Below are positions 36,170 through 45,591 of a DNA stretch of 64,000 nt, piece by piece (position 1 is the first letter of the stretch; each line of letters starts with the position of its first letter). A model generated the notes under the pieces. The model worked only from the letters and a program-made list of their open reading frames with translations. It had not been told where the DNA came from and did no database searches. The DNA comes from Methylopila sp. 73B. Lineage in GTDB: Bacteria; Pseudomonadota; Alphaproteobacteria; Rhizobiales; Methylopilaceae. The position numbers were made by a program, and so were the translations under genes. The stretch lies in assembly GCF_000526315.1 (NCBI RefSeq), contig NZ_JAFV01000001.1:1302001-1366000 (forward strand), read 5' to 3'.

Positions 36170-36355
36170 TCAGCCCCGCACGAACCAGACGATGATCACG
36201 CCGACGAGCGCTGAGACCAGGCCGATCGTCCTTAATACGCTTTCGGGCGTTGCGACCACGTTCGCGCTCGCCCGTTTCGCGGCGCCGGGAAACCCGGCGA
36301 AAAGCACGCCCTCGATCGCGAGCACGAGACCGAGGGCGGCGAACAGGTCGGTCAT
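36170..36355 (-). CDS. DUF2065 small membrane protein (YjeT-like)
   Basis: A 61-residue protein with two membrane helices (LFAALGLVLAIEGVLFAGFPG and TIGLVSALVGVIIVWFVRG), typical of DUF2065/YjeT. Its ATG overlaps the hflC stop by 4 bp (ATGA), so translation is coupled to hflC. Members are regularly found beside hflC in proteobacteria but have no assigned activity; a role with the HflKC complex is inference from context. Confidence 0.88.
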   Translation of the reverse strand: MTDLFAALGLVLAIEGVLFAGFPGAAKRASANVVATPESVLRTIGLVSALVGVIIVWFVRG

Positions 36356-37254
36356 CGCGCCTGGGCGGGGGCGGCCGGCGCCGCTGGCTCGCCCGAGGGG
36401 CGCTGGAAGAAGCGGAAGAACTCGCTGTCCGGCGCCAGCACCATCCGCGTGCCCGTCTTCAGGCTCGTCTCATAGGCCTGCATCGAGCGGTAGAAGGCGA
36501 AGAAGTCGCGATCGCCGCCGTAGGCGTCGGCGAGCAGCTTGGTCTTCTCGGCCTCGCCCTGGCCTCGCAGGATTTCTGCGTCGCGGTTGGCTTCGGCGAC
36601 GATCACCTGGCTGTCGCGGTCGGCGCGGGCGCGGATGCCCTGGGCCTGCTCGGCGCCGCGGGCGCGGATCTGGGCCGCCTCCTGCGCGCGCTCGGACGAC
36701 ATCCGGTCGAACACCGCCTTGGAGTTCTGCTCCGGCAGGTCGGCGCGGCGGATGCGCACGTCGACGATCTGGATGCCGAAACGGTCGGCCTCGCGGTTCG
36801 CCTGATCGCGGATGCGGGCCATGATCTGGTCGCGGCGGTCGCGCACGATCTGCTCGAAGCTGTTCGAGCGGATCGCCTCCAGCAGAGCGTCGTTGAGCAC
36901 GAAGGTCAGGCGCGCGTTGGCCTGCTCGATCGTCCCCACCGCCTGGCGGAAGCGCAGCGGGTTCGTGATCCGGTAACGCGCGAAGGCGTCGACCACGAGA
37001 CGCTGGTTGTCGTTCGCCGTCGCCTCCTTCTCGGGCATGTCGAGATCGAGGATGCGCTTGTCGATCCGCGTGACGGTGTCGATGAACGGCGCCTTCACGT
37101 GAAGGCCGGGCTGCGTGACGGTGCCGACCGGCTGGCCGAGGCGCAGCACGATCACCTGCTCGGTCTGATTGACGACGTAGAGCGCGCTGTAGGCGGCGAT
37201 CAACGCCAGCACGACGATGGCGGCGACGAAGCCGCCGAGGATGCTGCGGTTCAC
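36352..37254 (-). CDS. hflC: HflC, FtsH-associated band-7 protein
   Basis: A 300-residue SPFH/stomatin-family protein. An N-terminal membrane anchor (FVAAIVVLALIAAYSALYVV) is followed by the SPFH domain (about 25-190) and a long charged helical region (190-255) rich in Arg, Ala and Glu. HflC and HflK form a large membrane cage that encloses and modulates the FtsH protease. The ATG overlaps the hflK stop by 4 bp, so the pair is translationally coupled. The C-terminal end EFFRFFQRP fits family members. Confidence 0.95.
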   Translation of the reverse strand: MNRSILGGFVAAIVVLALIAAYSALYVVNQTEQVIVLRLGQPVGTVTQPGLHVKAPFIDTVTRIDKRILDLDMPEKEATANDNQRLVVDAFARYRITNPLRFRQAVGTIEQANARLTFVLNDALLEAIRSNSFEQIVRDRRDQIMARIRDQANREADRFGIQIVDVRIRRADLPEQNSKAVFDRMSSERAQEAAQIRARGAEQAQGIRARADRDSQVIVAEANRDAEILRGQGEAEKTKLLADAYGGDRDFFAFYRSMQAYETSLKTGTRMVLAPDSEFFRFFQRPSGEPAAPAAPAQAR

Positions 37255-38531
37255 TGGCCGGCTCCCGTGCTGATCGTCGCGCGGGGCGCCTGACGTTGCT
37301 GCTGCTGCTGGTTCTGCTGGCCCGCGCCTTGGATCTGATCGAGCGGCAGGAACGGCACCACGCCCTGACCGGACGCCTTGGGATCGATGATCACCTTGTC
37401 GACGCCGCCGATCACGCGCTCCATGGTTTCGAGGAACAGGCGCTCGCGGGTCACGTCGGGCGCCGTACGGTAGACGGCCGCCACCTGGCCGAAGCGCGAG
37501 GCCTGACCCTGCGCGTCCGCGACGGTCGCGGATTTATAGCCTTCCGCACGCTGAAGCGCCTGGGCCGCCTGGCCGCGGGCTTCAGGCACCACCCGATTGG
37601 CGTAGGCCTGGGCCTCGTTGGTCAGACGGATGCGGTCGGCCTGCGCCACCTGCACTTCGCGGAACGCGCCGATGACCTCGCCTGGAGGGGCGATCTTCTG
37701 CAGTTGCACCGACGAGATGTCGACGCCCGACTGGTAGCTGTCGAGCGTCCTCTGCATCAGTTCGCGGACGGCGGCGGCGGTCACCTCGGGATTGAGGGTT
37801 TCGGCCACCGGCGTCACGGGCTCCACCGCGGGCGCTCCCGGCGCGGTCGGCTGCGCGGTCGCGTCCGGCGTCCCCTCCGTCAGGATCTGCTGCAGCTTCG
37901 AACGGCCCACCACCTCGCGCATGGCGCTCTCCGCCACGGCCTTGATGGAGCTCTCGGGGTTCTGCAGGTTGAACAGGTAGTCCGCGGCCCCGCTCGGGCG
38001 GCCGGTCGCGCCGTCGGCCGGCTTGATCACCCAGACGACCGAGAAGTTGACGTCGACGATGTTGCCGTCGCCGGTGAGCATCAGGCTCTCCTGCGGAACC
38101 TCACGCGACGACACGGCGCGCGTCGCGCCGGCGTTGCTGCGCATGCCGACCTCGATCGAGTTCTGCGTGGTGACCTTGGGGGTCAGCACGGTCTCGATGG
38201 GATAGGGCATATGGTAGTTGAGGCCGGACTGCGTGGTGCGGACGTACTGTCCGAAGCGCAGGACGATGCCCTCCTCGTCGGCCTCGACGCGGTAGAATCC
38301 GGACAGCGCCCAGGCGACCACCGCGACCACGGCCAGAACCAGCACGCCGCGCGATCCGCCGCCCCCGCCCGGAAGGACGGTGCGCAGACGGTCCTGGCCA
38401 CGACGGATCAGGTCGTCGAGGTTCGGCGGCGTGGGGCCCTGCTGCTGGGGACCTTGCCCCCAAGGCCCGCCGGGCTTGCTTCCCCAAGGGCCGCCGCCTC
38501 CGCCGCCGCCACTCTGGTTGCTCCAGGGCAT
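37251..38531 (-). CDS. hflK: HflK, FtsH-associated band-7 protein
   Basis: A 426-residue partner of HflC. The N-terminus is Gly/Pro/Gln-rich (MPWSNQSGGGGGGGPWGSKP), followed by a membrane segment (VLVLAVVAVVAWALSGFYRV) and the SPFH domain with EEGIVLRFGQYVRTTQSGLNYHMPYPIE. A Gln-rich tract (near residues 404-415) ends the protein. Compared with E. coli HflK it carries an insert of about 25 residues around 220-245 rich in Pro and Ala. It is the first gene of hflK-hflC-DUF2065-degP; a good sigma-70 promoter lies 56 bp upstream of the ATG. Confidence 0.95.
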   Translation of the reverse strand: MPWSNQSGGGGGGGPWGSKPGGPWGQGPQQQGPTPPNLDDLIRRGQDRLRTVLPGGGGGSRGVLVLAVVAVVAWALSGFYRVEADEEGIVLRFGQYVRTTQSGLNYHMPYPIETVLTPKVTTQNSIEVGMRSNAGATRAVSSREVPQESLMLTGDGNIVDVNFSVVWVIKPADGATGRPSGAADYLFNLQNPESSIKAVAESAMREVVGRSKLQQILTEGTPDATAQPTAPGAPAVEPVTPVAETLNPEVTAAAVRELMQRTLDSYQSGVDISSVQLQKIAPPGEVIGAFREVQVAQADRIRLTNEAQAYANRVVPEARGQAAQALQRAEGYKSATVADAQGQASRFGQVAAVYRTAPDVTRERLFLETMERVIGGVDKVIIDPKASGQGVVPFLPLDQIQGAGQQNQQQQQRQAPRATISTGAGQ

Positions 38532-38586
38532 CGATGCTCCTTCAGGATGACGGACGGGAACCCGCGCCGTTCGATGTCACGCGCCG

Positions 38587-38615
38587 CTTATAGGCGACGG
38601 CTTTCCCGCGTTCAA
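38587..38615 (-). promoter_or_regulatory. Promoter of the hflK operon
   Basis: TTGAAC and TATAAG with a 17-bp spacer, 56 bp upstream of the hflK start codon. Confidence 0.6.
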
Positions 38616-38689
38616 CGCGAAGAGATTCAAGCGCTCCGCAGGTGGCGTGCGCGTGATCGGCCGTCAATGGCGAAAGCGGCCCTTGTCGA

Positions 38690-39217
38690 TCACAAGCGTT
38701 TCAGCCCGCGCTCGCGCACGAGGTCGCGAAACACGAAGGCATGGTCGTCGCGACCGCCGGCCGGATGGGCTTCGCGGAACGTCTCGCGCCATTCCGCGGG
38801 ACTGTACTCCGGAAACAGCACGTCGCCGTCAGGCTCGGCGTCGATTTCGGTCAGCCGCATGCGCTGCGCCAGCGGTATGGTCAGCGCGTAGATCTCCCCG
38901 CCCCCCGCGCTGATGATCTCGTCGGCGCCCATCTCCTCGGCGAGCGCCTCGGCCAGCCCGAGCGCGTCCTTGAGATCGTGCGCGACGTGGACCCCGCCCT
39001 CCCTGAACTTTCGGTCGCGGGTCAGCACGATGGTCTCGCGCCCCGGCAGCGCCCTTCCGATGGCGGCGTGGTTGCGGCGGCCGACGATGAGCGGCTTGCC
39101 CATCGTGACCTCCTTGAAGCGCTTCAGATCGCTCGACAGCCGCCAGGGCATGTCGTTGTCGCGGCCGATAACCCGATTGCGCGCGACCGCCGCGACGATG
39201 ACGAGAGGGACGCTCAC
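38690..39217 (-). CDS. folA: Dihydrofolate reductase
   Basis: A 175-residue NADPH-dependent enzyme that regenerates tetrahydrofolate. It begins VSVPLVIVAAVARNRVIGRDNDMPW, with the folate-binding Asp/Trp region, LSSDLKRFKEVTMGKPLIVGRRN and the dinucleotide segment IISAGGGEIYALTIPLA. The GTG start at 39217 overlaps the stop of the upstream gene (GTGA), so it is translationally coupled. The upstream genes are a secreted protein, a GNAT acetyltransferase and thyA. ThyA oxidises methylene-THF to DHF, which FolA then reduces, so the two belong together functionally. Confidence 0.95.
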   Translation of the reverse strand: MSVPLVIVAAVARNRVIGRDNDMPWRLSSDLKRFKEVTMGKPLIVGRRNHAAIGRALPGRETIVLTRDRKFREGGVHVAHDLKDALGLAEALAEEMGADEIISAGGGEIYALTIPLAQRMRLTEIDAEPDGDVLFPEYSPAEWRETFREAHPAGGRDDHAFVFRDLVRERGLKRL

Positions 39218-39585
39218 TCGATCGGGCGGCCGCGCAGGCAGAGCGGCGTCCAAAGCGCCTGAACGGTCCGCGTGTCCTCGGCGCCCAGCGTCTCGATCGC
39301 CGCGTCGCCGGCGTTGTAGCGGTAGACGAAGCGCACGAGGCTCGGCTTGTCGCGGCCGAGGTAGATCGTCGCCTGGCCGCAGACGGCCTCGTCCTTGCCG
39401 TTGCTGCGGCGACGGAAGTTCTCGAAGCCGAAGCGGGCCGGCTGTCCGGCGTAGGCCGACTTCAGCTTGGCGCGCAGCGTCTGCTCCGTCTGGGAGTACA
39501 GCGCCGGGGTGCTCTGGGCGGCCGCCGCAGCCGCGCTTCCCGTCACGAGCGCCGCGGCCAGCAGCGCCTGAATGCAAAACCGCAT
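39214..39585 (-). CDS. Secreted hypothetical protein in the thyA-folA cluster
   Basis: A 123-residue protein with a clear signal peptide (about 1-23, MRFCIQALLAAALVTGSAAAAAAQ). The mature part is about 100 residues with two Cys (in DEAVCGQATIYL and TPLCLRGRPIE) that could form a periplasmic disulfide, and motifs ARFGFENFRRRSNGKDEAVCGQ and FVYRYNAGDAAIE. I do not recognise a named family. It overlaps folA by 4 bp (GTGA) on the same strand, so they are expressed together, although a periplasmic protein has no obvious link to folate. An upstream extension of the frame lacks a plausible start. Confidence 0.7.
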   Translation of the reverse strand: MRFCIQALLAAALVTGSAAAAAAQSTPALYSQTEQTLRAKLKSAYAGQPARFGFENFRRRSNGKDEAVCGQATIYLGRDKPSLVRFVYRYNAGDAAIETLGAEDTRTVQALWTPLCLRGRPIE

Positions 39586-39839
39586 CGTCAATTCCCCGTC
39601 CCACACGCGCCGTCCGCGCGCCACAGATTCGCCCCGAGTCGCGCGAACGCGTCCGTATCCCACGCGATACACCGTCCCGCGGCGGGCCGCCACGCTCTCC
39701 TGCACGGAGCCCGGGGTGCGGCTGAAGCATGGCGCCGATCGTCCCACAGCCATGGCCGCCGGGATACGACGCGCGAGGCCGGCGCGTTCACGCCTGCGCG
39801 ACCGTCGTCCGAGCTCGGCCGACCATGGAGACGCCGCGC

Positions 39840-40322
39840 TTAGCCCTCGGTGGCCGTGCGCTCCAGCGCGTCGCCCGCAAGCCGGTAGACGGTCCACTCG
39901 TCCATCGGCTTGGCGCCGAGGCTCTCGTAGAAGGCGATCGACGGGGCGTTCCAGTTCAGGACCCACCACTCGAGCCGCGCCAGCCCCTCGTCGCGGCACC
40001 GCGCGGCGAGCGCCCGGATCAGCGCCTTTCCGATCCCCGCCCCGCGGAACGCCGGCCGCACGAACAGATCCTCGAGATAGATCCCATGGCGGCCGCGGAA
40101 GGTCGAGTAGTTGTAGAACCAGAGCGCGAAACCGGCCGGCTCGCCGTTCCAACGCGCAATGTCGCAGAACACGCGGGGGGTCGCGCCGAACAGCGCGTCC
40201 GCGAGCCCCTCCTCTGTCGCCTCGACCTCGTGCAGCAGGTTTTCGTACTCGGCGAGCTCGCGCACGAAGGCGAGCACCAGCGCGGCGTCAGCCGGCGCGG
40301 CCGGGGCGATGACGAGGCTCAA
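39840..40322 (-). CDS. GNAT family N-acetyltransferase (diamine/thialysine type)
   Basis: A 160-residue acetyltransferase. It contains ELAEYENLLHEVEATEE near the N-terminus, IYLEDLFVRPAFRGAGIGKALIRALA (acetyl-CoA pyrophosphate loop RxxGxG/A) and WVLNWNAPSIAFYESLGA, the pattern of the spermidine/thialysine N-acetyltransferase subgroup. The likely substrates are small amines. It lies 31 bp downstream of thyA on the same strand, and 254 bp of non-coding DNA follow before the next gene. The substrate is not determined. Confidence 0.85.
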   Translation of the reverse strand: MSLVIAPAAPADAALVLAFVRELAEYENLLHEVEATEEGLADALFGATPRVFCDIARWNGEPAGFALWFYNYSTFRGRHGIYLEDLFVRPAFRGAGIGKALIRALAARCRDEGLARLEWWVLNWNAPSIAFYESLGAKPMDEWTVYRLAGDALERTATEG

Positions 40323-40353
40323 ACGAGAGGCTCCACGGCGTGAGACGATGGGT

Positions 40354-41148
40354 TCAGACCGCCACCGGAGCCTTGATGGCGGGGTGCGGCGCGTAGCCCT
40401 CGAAGGCGACGTCGTCGTAGGCCATGTCGAAGATCGACCGCACCGCCGGGTTGAGGCGCAGCTTCGGCAGGGCGCGCGGCTGACGCGCCAGCTGCTCGCG
40501 CGCCTGCTCCCGGTGATTGAGATAGAGGTGGGCGTCGCCGAGCGTGTGCACGAAGTCGCCGACTCCGAGGCCGGCCTCGTGGGCCACGAGATGAGTGAGC
40601 AGCGCGTAGGAGGCGATGTTGAACGGCACTCCGAGGAAAACGTCCGCCGAGCGCTGGTAGAGCTGGCAGGAGAGCCGCCCTTCCGCCACGTGGAACTGGA
40701 ACAGGCAGTGGCAGGGCGCGAGCGCCATGGCGTCGAGGTCCGCGGGATTCCAGGCGGAGACGACGAGCCGACGGGACGACGGGTTGCGCTTCAGCTCGTC
40801 GAGCACCCAGGCGATCTGGTCGATCGTCCGCCCGTCCGGCGCGGCCCACGACCGCCACTGCTTGCCGTAGACGGGGCCAAGGTCGCCATGCTCGTCGGCC
40901 CACTCGTCCCAGATGCTGACGCCGTTGTCCCGCAGGTAGCGGACGTTGGTGTCGCCGGCCAGAAACCAGAGCAGCTCGTGCACGATCGACTTCAGGTGCA
41001 GCTTCTTCGTGGTGACGAGCGGAAAGCCCTGCGTCAGGTCGAAGCGCATCTGCGCGCCGAAGAGCGACAGCGTGCCGGTGCCGGTGCGGTCGTCCTTGGC
41101 GACGCCCTCGTCGAGGATGCGGCGCAGAAGGCTGAGATAGGCGTGCAT
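40354..41148 (-). CDS. thyA: Thymidylate synthase
   Basis: A 264-residue enzyme that methylates dUMP to dTMP with methylene-THF. The length equals E. coli ThyA. It shows [19 protein letters not shown], the catalytic Cys in [31 protein letters not shown] and the closing KAPVAV. The ATG at 41148 begins [15 protein letters not shown]. An in-frame ATG at 41187 overlaps the chemoreceptor terminator and is rejected. It heads the thyA-GNAT-secreted protein-folA series. Confidence 0.97.
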   Translation of the reverse strand: MHAYLSLLRRILDEGVAKDDRTGTGTLSLFGAQMRFDLTQGFPLVTTKKLHLKSIVHELLWFLAGDTNVRYLRDNGVSIWDEWADEHGDLGPVYGKQWRSWAAPDGRTIDQIAWVLDELKRNPSSRRLVVSAWNPADLDAMALAPCHCLFQFHVAEGRLSCQLYQRSADVFLGVPFNIASYALLTHLVAHEAGLGVGDFVHTLGDAHLYLNHREQAREQLARQPRALPKLRLNPAVRSIFDMAYDDVAFEGYAPHPAIKAPVAV

Positions 41149-41189
41149 GGCGGCGCTCGTCGTTCGTCCTGAGGCGCAGCTTAACATGC

Positions 41190-41222
41190 GAAGGGCCCCG
41201 CGACGGCGTCGCGAGGCCCTTC
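41190..41222 (-). terminator. Terminator after the chemoreceptor gene
   Basis: A strong inverted repeat GAAGGGCC-CCGCGAC/GTCGCG-A-GGCCCTTC, 23 bp after the chemoreceptor stop codon and upstream of thyA. Confidence 0.65.
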
Positions 41223-41244
41223 GTCAACAGGTTCAGCTCTGGCC

Positions 41245-42936
41245 TTAAGCGGCGCGGACGCCCGAGAGGAAGCCGTCGACCTCCTTGCCGAGCCGCGTCG
41301 ACTGCACCGCGAGTTCGCCGGCGGCGGAGCGCACCTGCGAGGCGCCGTGGCCGGCCTCGTTGGCCGCCACCTGCATCTCGGCGACGTCCTCGCTGACGCG
41401 CAGGGTGCCGCGCGCCGCTTCCGTAATGTTGCGCGCAATCTCCTGCGTGGCGGCCTGCTGCTCCTCGACCGCGGCCGAGACGCCGCTCGCGATGTGGTGC
41501 ACCTCGGCGATGATGCCGGCGATCTCCTCGATCGCCTTCACTGTCTCCTCGGTCGCGCCCTGGATCGAGCTGATCTGGGCGGTGATCTCGTCCGTCGCGC
41601 GAGCGGTCTGGCCGGCGAGCTCCTTGACCTCGGCGGCGACCACCGCGAAGCCGCGGCCGGCCTCGCCCGCCCGCGCCGCCTCGATGGTGGCGTTCAGCGC
41701 GAGAAGGTTGGTCTGGCCGGCGATGTCCTGGATCAGCTTCACGAACTCGCCGATCTTCTGCGCGCCGCGGGCGAGCAGGTCCACGCGCTCATGAGCGTGG
41801 CGGACGTTCTCGACCGCGTTGGCGGCGGCTCGGGAGGTCAGCTCCACCTGGGAGCCGATCTCGCGGGCGGAGGCTGCGAGCTCCTCGGTCGCGGCCGCAA
41901 CGGCCTGGACGTTGTTCGACGCGTCGCTGGCGATCGTCAGCACGGAGCTGGACTGCCGCGTGGTCTGCTCGGCGTTGGCCGCGAGGCTGCGCGAGGTCGC
42001 CTCCATCTCCTGCGCCGCGGCGGCGAGGTGCTGGACGAGTTCGCCCACGCTGCCCTCGAAGCGGCCGGCGAGGCCCGTCATCTCCGTCCGGCGTTCGACG
42101 ATGCGGCGCTTGTCGGTCTCGGCCTGGGCCTCGCGGAGGCTGGCCGCCTCCTGCATGGCGCCCGCGAACACCTGCATGCTCCGCCAGATGTCGCCGATCT
42201 CATCCTTGCCCGGCTTGACGTCGGGCAGCCGGTGGTCGCCCGCCGCGAGCCGCTGGATGGCGCCAGTGACGCCCGAGAGCGGCCGCGCAATCTGGCGCTG
42301 AACGACCAGGCCGCCCACGACGACTGCGGCGAGCGTGCCGCCCAGCGAAAGGATCAGCAGAAGGGCGAGCCGTTCCGTGTAGAGCGACGCGACCCGCTCG
42401 TCGACCGCGGTCACGTCGGCGCGGCCGCGCTCGGTCATCGCGTCGATGCTGGCCTGGAATGCCCGGCGATTCGCCCGGTTGCCGTCGTTGTTGCCCTGGG
42501 CGTTGGCTGCGGCCGGCGATTCCTGTGATCCCAGACGGACCGTCTCGGTGCGGAACGCGCGGAACGTGGCGGCGTCGCGCGACACCGCGTCGAACAGGGC
42601 CTGATCCTGGGCGGGAACGATCGGAGCCCACGCCTTCAGGAGATCGTCGATCTTGTCGAGCGACGCCATAACGCCTTCGCCAAACTTCTTGGCGGTGGCG
42701 GTGTCCTCCGCCGCATAGATCCCACGGGCGTCCATCACGACGGTGGTCACGAGCCGGTTGAGGCGCTCGCTGTAAAGCGCGCGCGTCGATGCGGACTGCA
42801 CTTCGTCCACCGCTTGGTCGTAGGCTTGGAGCGTGGAGTAGCTGACGCCCGCGACGCTGATCGCCACCGCTCCAAGAGCTGCGATCACCGCAAAGATCTT
42901 CGTCCCGATACGCACGCTTCCATCCCCGAATCGCAT
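41245..42936 (-). CDS. Methyl-accepting chemotaxis protein
   Basis: A 563-residue transmembrane chemoreceptor. A membrane segment (about 12-32) is followed by a helical periplasmic sensor of about 150 residues of the 4HB type, a second membrane segment (about 190-212), HAMP (about 212-265) and a cytoplasmic signalling domain with the conserved tip [33 protein letters not shown]. Predicted helices carry Gln/Glu pairs for methylation. There is no CheR-tethering pentapeptide at the C-terminus. The ATG 42936 directly follows a palindrome and has no ribosome-binding site; GTG 42915, with GGGG upstream, is a plausible alternative. The ligand is unknown. Confidence 0.92.
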   Translation of the reverse strand: MRFGDGSVRIGTKIFAVIAALGAVAISVAGVSYSTLQAYDQAVDEVQSASTRALYSERLNRLVTTVVMDARGIYAAEDTATAKKFGEGVMASLDKIDDLLKAWAPIVPAQDQALFDAVSRDAATFRAFRTETVRLGSQESPAAANAQGNNDGNRANRRAFQASIDAMTERGRADVTAVDERVASLYTERLALLLILSLGGTLAAVVVGGLVVQRQIARPLSGVTGAIQRLAAGDHRLPDVKPGKDEIGDIWRSMQVFAGAMQEAASLREAQAETDKRRIVERRTEMTGLAGRFEGSVGELVQHLAAAAQEMEATSRSLAANAEQTTRQSSSVLTIASDASNNVQAVAAATEELAASAREIGSQVELTSRAAANAVENVRHAHERVDLLARGAQKIGEFVKLIQDIAGQTNLLALNATIEAARAGEAGRGFAVVAAEVKELAGQTARATDEITAQISSIQGATEETVKAIEEIAGIIAEVHHIASGVSAAVEEQQAATQEIARNITEAARGTLRVSEDVAEMQVAANEAGHGASQVRSAAGELAVQSTRLGKEVDGFLSGVRAA

Positions 42937-42937
42937 T

Positions 42938-42955
42938 AATCCGATGCATCGGATT
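42938..42955. promoter_or_regulatory. 18-bp palindrome before the chemoreceptor gene
   Basis: The perfect palindrome AATCCGATGCATCGGATT lies immediately upstream of the chemoreceptor start. Its position suggests an operator for a dimeric regulator. Confidence 0.5.
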
Positions 42956-43087
42956 GTGCGGGCGATTGATTACACCTTTGCTAAAAAACCAGCTGTTCTG
43001 GGGGTCGGTAAGGGCTGCCCCCGCGGCGGGCCTTCCCCCGAAACCTCAGGCGCCCCCTTCCGGTCCCGGGCGACAAGGGCTATATCA

Positions 43088-43410
43088 GGCGGGCCGGAGC
43101 GATCCGGCTATGGTGATAAACGGTCGCCGCAATAAACCCTTCGGACCCGGGGGCAGCACCCGGCGCCTCCACCCAAGCCCACCCCTCACGGTGGGTTTCG
43201 GCGGGGGCGAAACAGGATCGACGGGGGCGTAAAGGGCGAGCTTTCCCCCGGCATGGCACCGCCGTTATCGGGCTCAATCTATAGTTGCCAACGACAACTA
43301 TGCTCCGGTTGCTCAGGCCGCGTGAGCGGTTTGAAACACCGAACTAAAGTCCTAAGGGGTTAGCTCTTTTAGGCGGGGTTCGGAGGTACCTGGCAACAGA
43401 AACCTCCACT
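43088..43410 (+). ncRNA. ssrA: Two-piece (permuted) tmRNA
   Basis: The gene is circularly permuted as in alphaproteobacteria. The acceptor piece comes first and ends CGCCTCC-ACC at 43164-43173, preceded by the 17-nt T-arm CCGGG-GGCAGCA-CCCGG. A hairpin linker (about 43174-43202) is removed. The coding piece starts GGGGGCG at 43203, which pairs with CGCCTCC and gives the Ala identity G-U wobble at the third pair. The tag frame lies at 43287-43325. A T-run at 43415-43420 ends the gene. The exact 5' end near 43088 is estimated from a TATATC -10 box at 43081-43086. It rescues stalled ribosomes and tags proteins for ClpXP; sspB lies just downstream. Confidence 0.93.
43287..43325 (+). other. tmRNA proteolysis tag reading frame
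   Basis: The resume codon GCC starts the 12-codon tag ANDNYAPVAQAA followed by TGA. The final Ala-Ala is the ClpX recognition end, and the N-terminal AND part is the usual SspB-binding region. Confidence 0.93.
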
Positions 43411-43420
43411 TCCCTTTTTT
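43382..43420 (+). terminator. Terminator at the ssrA 3' end
   Basis: The inverted repeat GGAGGT/ACCTCC, shared with the last tmRNA hairpin, is followed after 7 nt by TTTTTT (43415-43420). Confidence 0.6.
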
Positions 43421-43507
43421 GCATCTGTATCGTTTCGTTCGGCCATCGCGCTTGCTTCTGCGAACGACGGCTGTTTACCCCTGCTCGAATCCGCCTAAGT
43501 AGCGAAC

Positions 43508-44032
43508 ATGACGAACGAGACGCCGCCGATCGCCCAGGACTTCATCCGCTACGACCTGCTCACCCAGCGCGCCTTGCGCGGCGTGGTGCGCGAGGTGCTG
43601 GCGAACGTCGCGCGCGACGGCGCGCCCGGCGACCATCATTTCTACATCTCGTTCCGGACGCAGGCGCCGGACGTGAAGCTCTCGACCCGTCTGCGGGAGC
43701 GTTATCCCGCCGAGATGACGGTCATCCTGCAACATCAGTTCTGGGACCTGATCGTCACCGACCAGGGGTTCGAGGTCGGACTGTCGTTCGGCGGCGTGCC
43801 GGAGAAGCTTGGCGTGCCGTTCGATTCGATCGTGGGATTCTATGATCCGTCGGTGCAGTTCGGACTCAAGTTCGACAATCCGGACTCCGTAGAGAACGTC
43901 GCAACGGACGAGGCCGAGACGCCTGTTGAACCGGCCTCCGACTCGGCGCAGGACGCCGAAGAGACTTCGCCGGCTGCAGCGCCCGAAGGCGGCGCGCAGG
44001 TCGTCAGCCTGGACAAGTTCCGCAAGAAATGA
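43508..44032 (+). CDS. sspB: SspB-type ClpXP adaptor (alpha family)
   Basis: A 174-residue adaptor that binds ssrA-tagged proteins and delivers them to ClpXP. The N-terminal substrate-binding domain (about 1-125) contains FIRYDLLTQRALRGVVREVL, DHHFYISFRTQAPDVKLS and LQHQFWDLIV. A flexible acidic linker follows, and the C-terminus ends QVVSLDKFRKK, a short basic/hydrophobic tail matching the ClpX-docking XB motif. It lies 88 bp downstream of the tmRNA terminator, so tag and adaptor genes are neighbours. The ATG at 43508 has only a weak upstream site. Confidence 0.93.
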   Translation: MTNETPPIAQDFIRYDLLTQRALRGVVREVLANVARDGAPGDHHFYISFRTQAPDVKLSTRLRERYPAEMTVILQHQFWDLIVTDQGFEVGLSFGGVPEKLGVPFDSIVGFYDPSVQFGLKFDNPDSVENVATDEAETPVEPASDSAQDAEETSPAAAPEGGAQVVSLDKFRKK

Positions 44033-44147
44033 CTGCGCTTCTTCGTCGCGCTCGGGCGTGACGGAGCGGGAAGCTGCATGGTAAGGACGCCGCTGCGACG
44101 CAGCATCCGCGCCGTGTCCTTCCCCTCCTGATCCGAGAGCGCAGCCG

Positions 44148-45539
44148 ATGACCGCGACCCGCACCGAAACCGACAGCTTCGGGCCGCTCGAGGTCCCTTC
44201 GGACAAGTACTGGGGCGCGCAGACCCAGCGCTCGCTTCAGAACTTCAAGATCGGCGGCGAGACCATGCCGAAGCCTCTGGTCCGCGCGCTGGGCGTCGTG
44301 AAGCGCGCGGCCGCCCTCGCCAACGAGGAGCTCGGGGTCCTGAAGCCGGAGTTCGCCGGCGCGATCGCAGGCGCCGCCCAGGAGGTGATCGACGGCAAGT
44401 TCGACGAGCACTTCCCCCTGGTGGTCTGGCAGACCGGCTCCGGCACCCAGTCCAACATGAACGCGAACGAGGTCATCTCGAACCGCGCGATCGAGATGCT
44501 CGGCGGCCAGCTCGGCTCGAAAAAGCCGGTGCACCCGAACGACCACGTCAACATGAGCCAGTCGTCGAACGACACCTTTCCGACGGCGATGCACATCGCG
44601 GCGGCCGAGGAGATCCAGAACCGGCTCGTTCCCGCGCTCGAACACCTCGAGCGCGCGCTGGACGCCAAGGCGACGGCGTTCGAGCACATCATCAAGATCG
44701 GCCGCACCCACACCCAGGACGCGACGCCGCTGACGCTGGGGCAGGAGTTCTCCGGTTACGTCGCGCAGGTGCGGCTCGGCGTCGTCCGGGCGAAGGAAGG
44801 CCTCAAGCACCTGCTGCCGCTGGCCCAGGGCGGCACCGCCGTCGGCACCGGCATCAACGCCAAGATCGGCTTCGCCGAGACGTTCGCGGAGAAGGCGGCC
44901 GAGATCACCGGCCTGCCGTTCGTGACCGCGCCGAACAAGTTCGAGGCGCTCGCCGCCCACGACGCCTACGTCTACGCCCACGGCGCCCTGAACTCGATCG
45001 CCGCCGGCCTGTTCAAGATCGCGAACGACATCCGGTTCCTGGGATCGGGACCGCGGTCCGGCCTCGGCGAACTGATTCTTCCCGAGAATGAGCCCGGCTC
45101 GTCGATCATGCCGGGGAAGGTGAACCCGACCCAGTGCGAGGCCCTGACGATGGTCTGCGCCCAGGTGTTCGGCAACAACGCGGCGGTGACCTTCGCCGGC
45201 AGCCAGGGGCATTTCGAGCTGAACGTGTTCAAGCCGGTGATGGCCTACAACATGCTCCAGTCGATCCGCCTGATCGCGGACGCCAGCGTCAGCTTCGCCG
45301 ACAACTGCGTCGTCGGGATCGAGGCGGACGAGACGCGCATCGCCGACCTGATGGGCCGGTCGCTCATGCTTGTCACCGCCCTCGCGCCGACGATCGGCTA
45401 CGACAACGCCACTAAGGTCGCGAAGACGGCGCACAAGAACGGCACCACGCTCCGCGAAGAGGCGGTCAAGCTGGGCTTCGTCACGGCGGAGGAGTTCGAC
45501 GCCGTGGTGCGTCCGGAAACGATGATCCGACCGAGCTGA
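44148..45539 (+). CDS. fumC: Class II fumarate hydratase
   Basis: A 463-residue oxygen-stable fumarase of the TCA cycle, converting fumarate to malate. Evidence: the N-terminal [54 protein letters not shown], the TGIN segment, and the superfamily signature [16 protein letters not shown] with the catalytic Ser loop. The length equals E. coli FumC. GAGAG lies 9 bases before the ATG. It stands alone between sspB and the DUF4169 gene. Confidence 0.97.
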   Translation: MTATRTETDSFGPLEVPSDKYWGAQTQRSLQNFKIGGETMPKPLVRALGVVKRAAALANEELGVLKPEFAGAIAGAAQEVIDGKFDEHFPLVVWQTGSGTQSNMNANEVISNRAIEMLGGQLGSKKPVHPNDHVNMSQSSNDTFPTAMHIAAAEEIQNRLVPALEHLERALDAKATAFEHIIKIGRTHTQDATPLTLGQEFSGYVAQVRLGVVRAKEGLKHLLPLAQGGTAVGTGINAKIGFAETFAEKAAEITGLPFVTAPNKFEALAAHDAYVYAHGALNSIAAGLFKIANDIRFLGSGPRSGLGELILPENEPGSSIMPGKVNPTQCEALTMVCAQVFGNNAAVTFAGSQGHFELNVFKPVMAYNMLQSIRLIADASVSFADNCVVGIEADETRIADLMGRSLMLVTALAPTIGYDNATKVAKTAHKNGTTLREEAVKLGFVTAEEFDAVVRPETMIRPS

Positions 45540-45591
45540 GGCCCTCGGGTCTCGATTTCCTGTTCGCAGCCGTGTAAACACCTCTCCCGGA

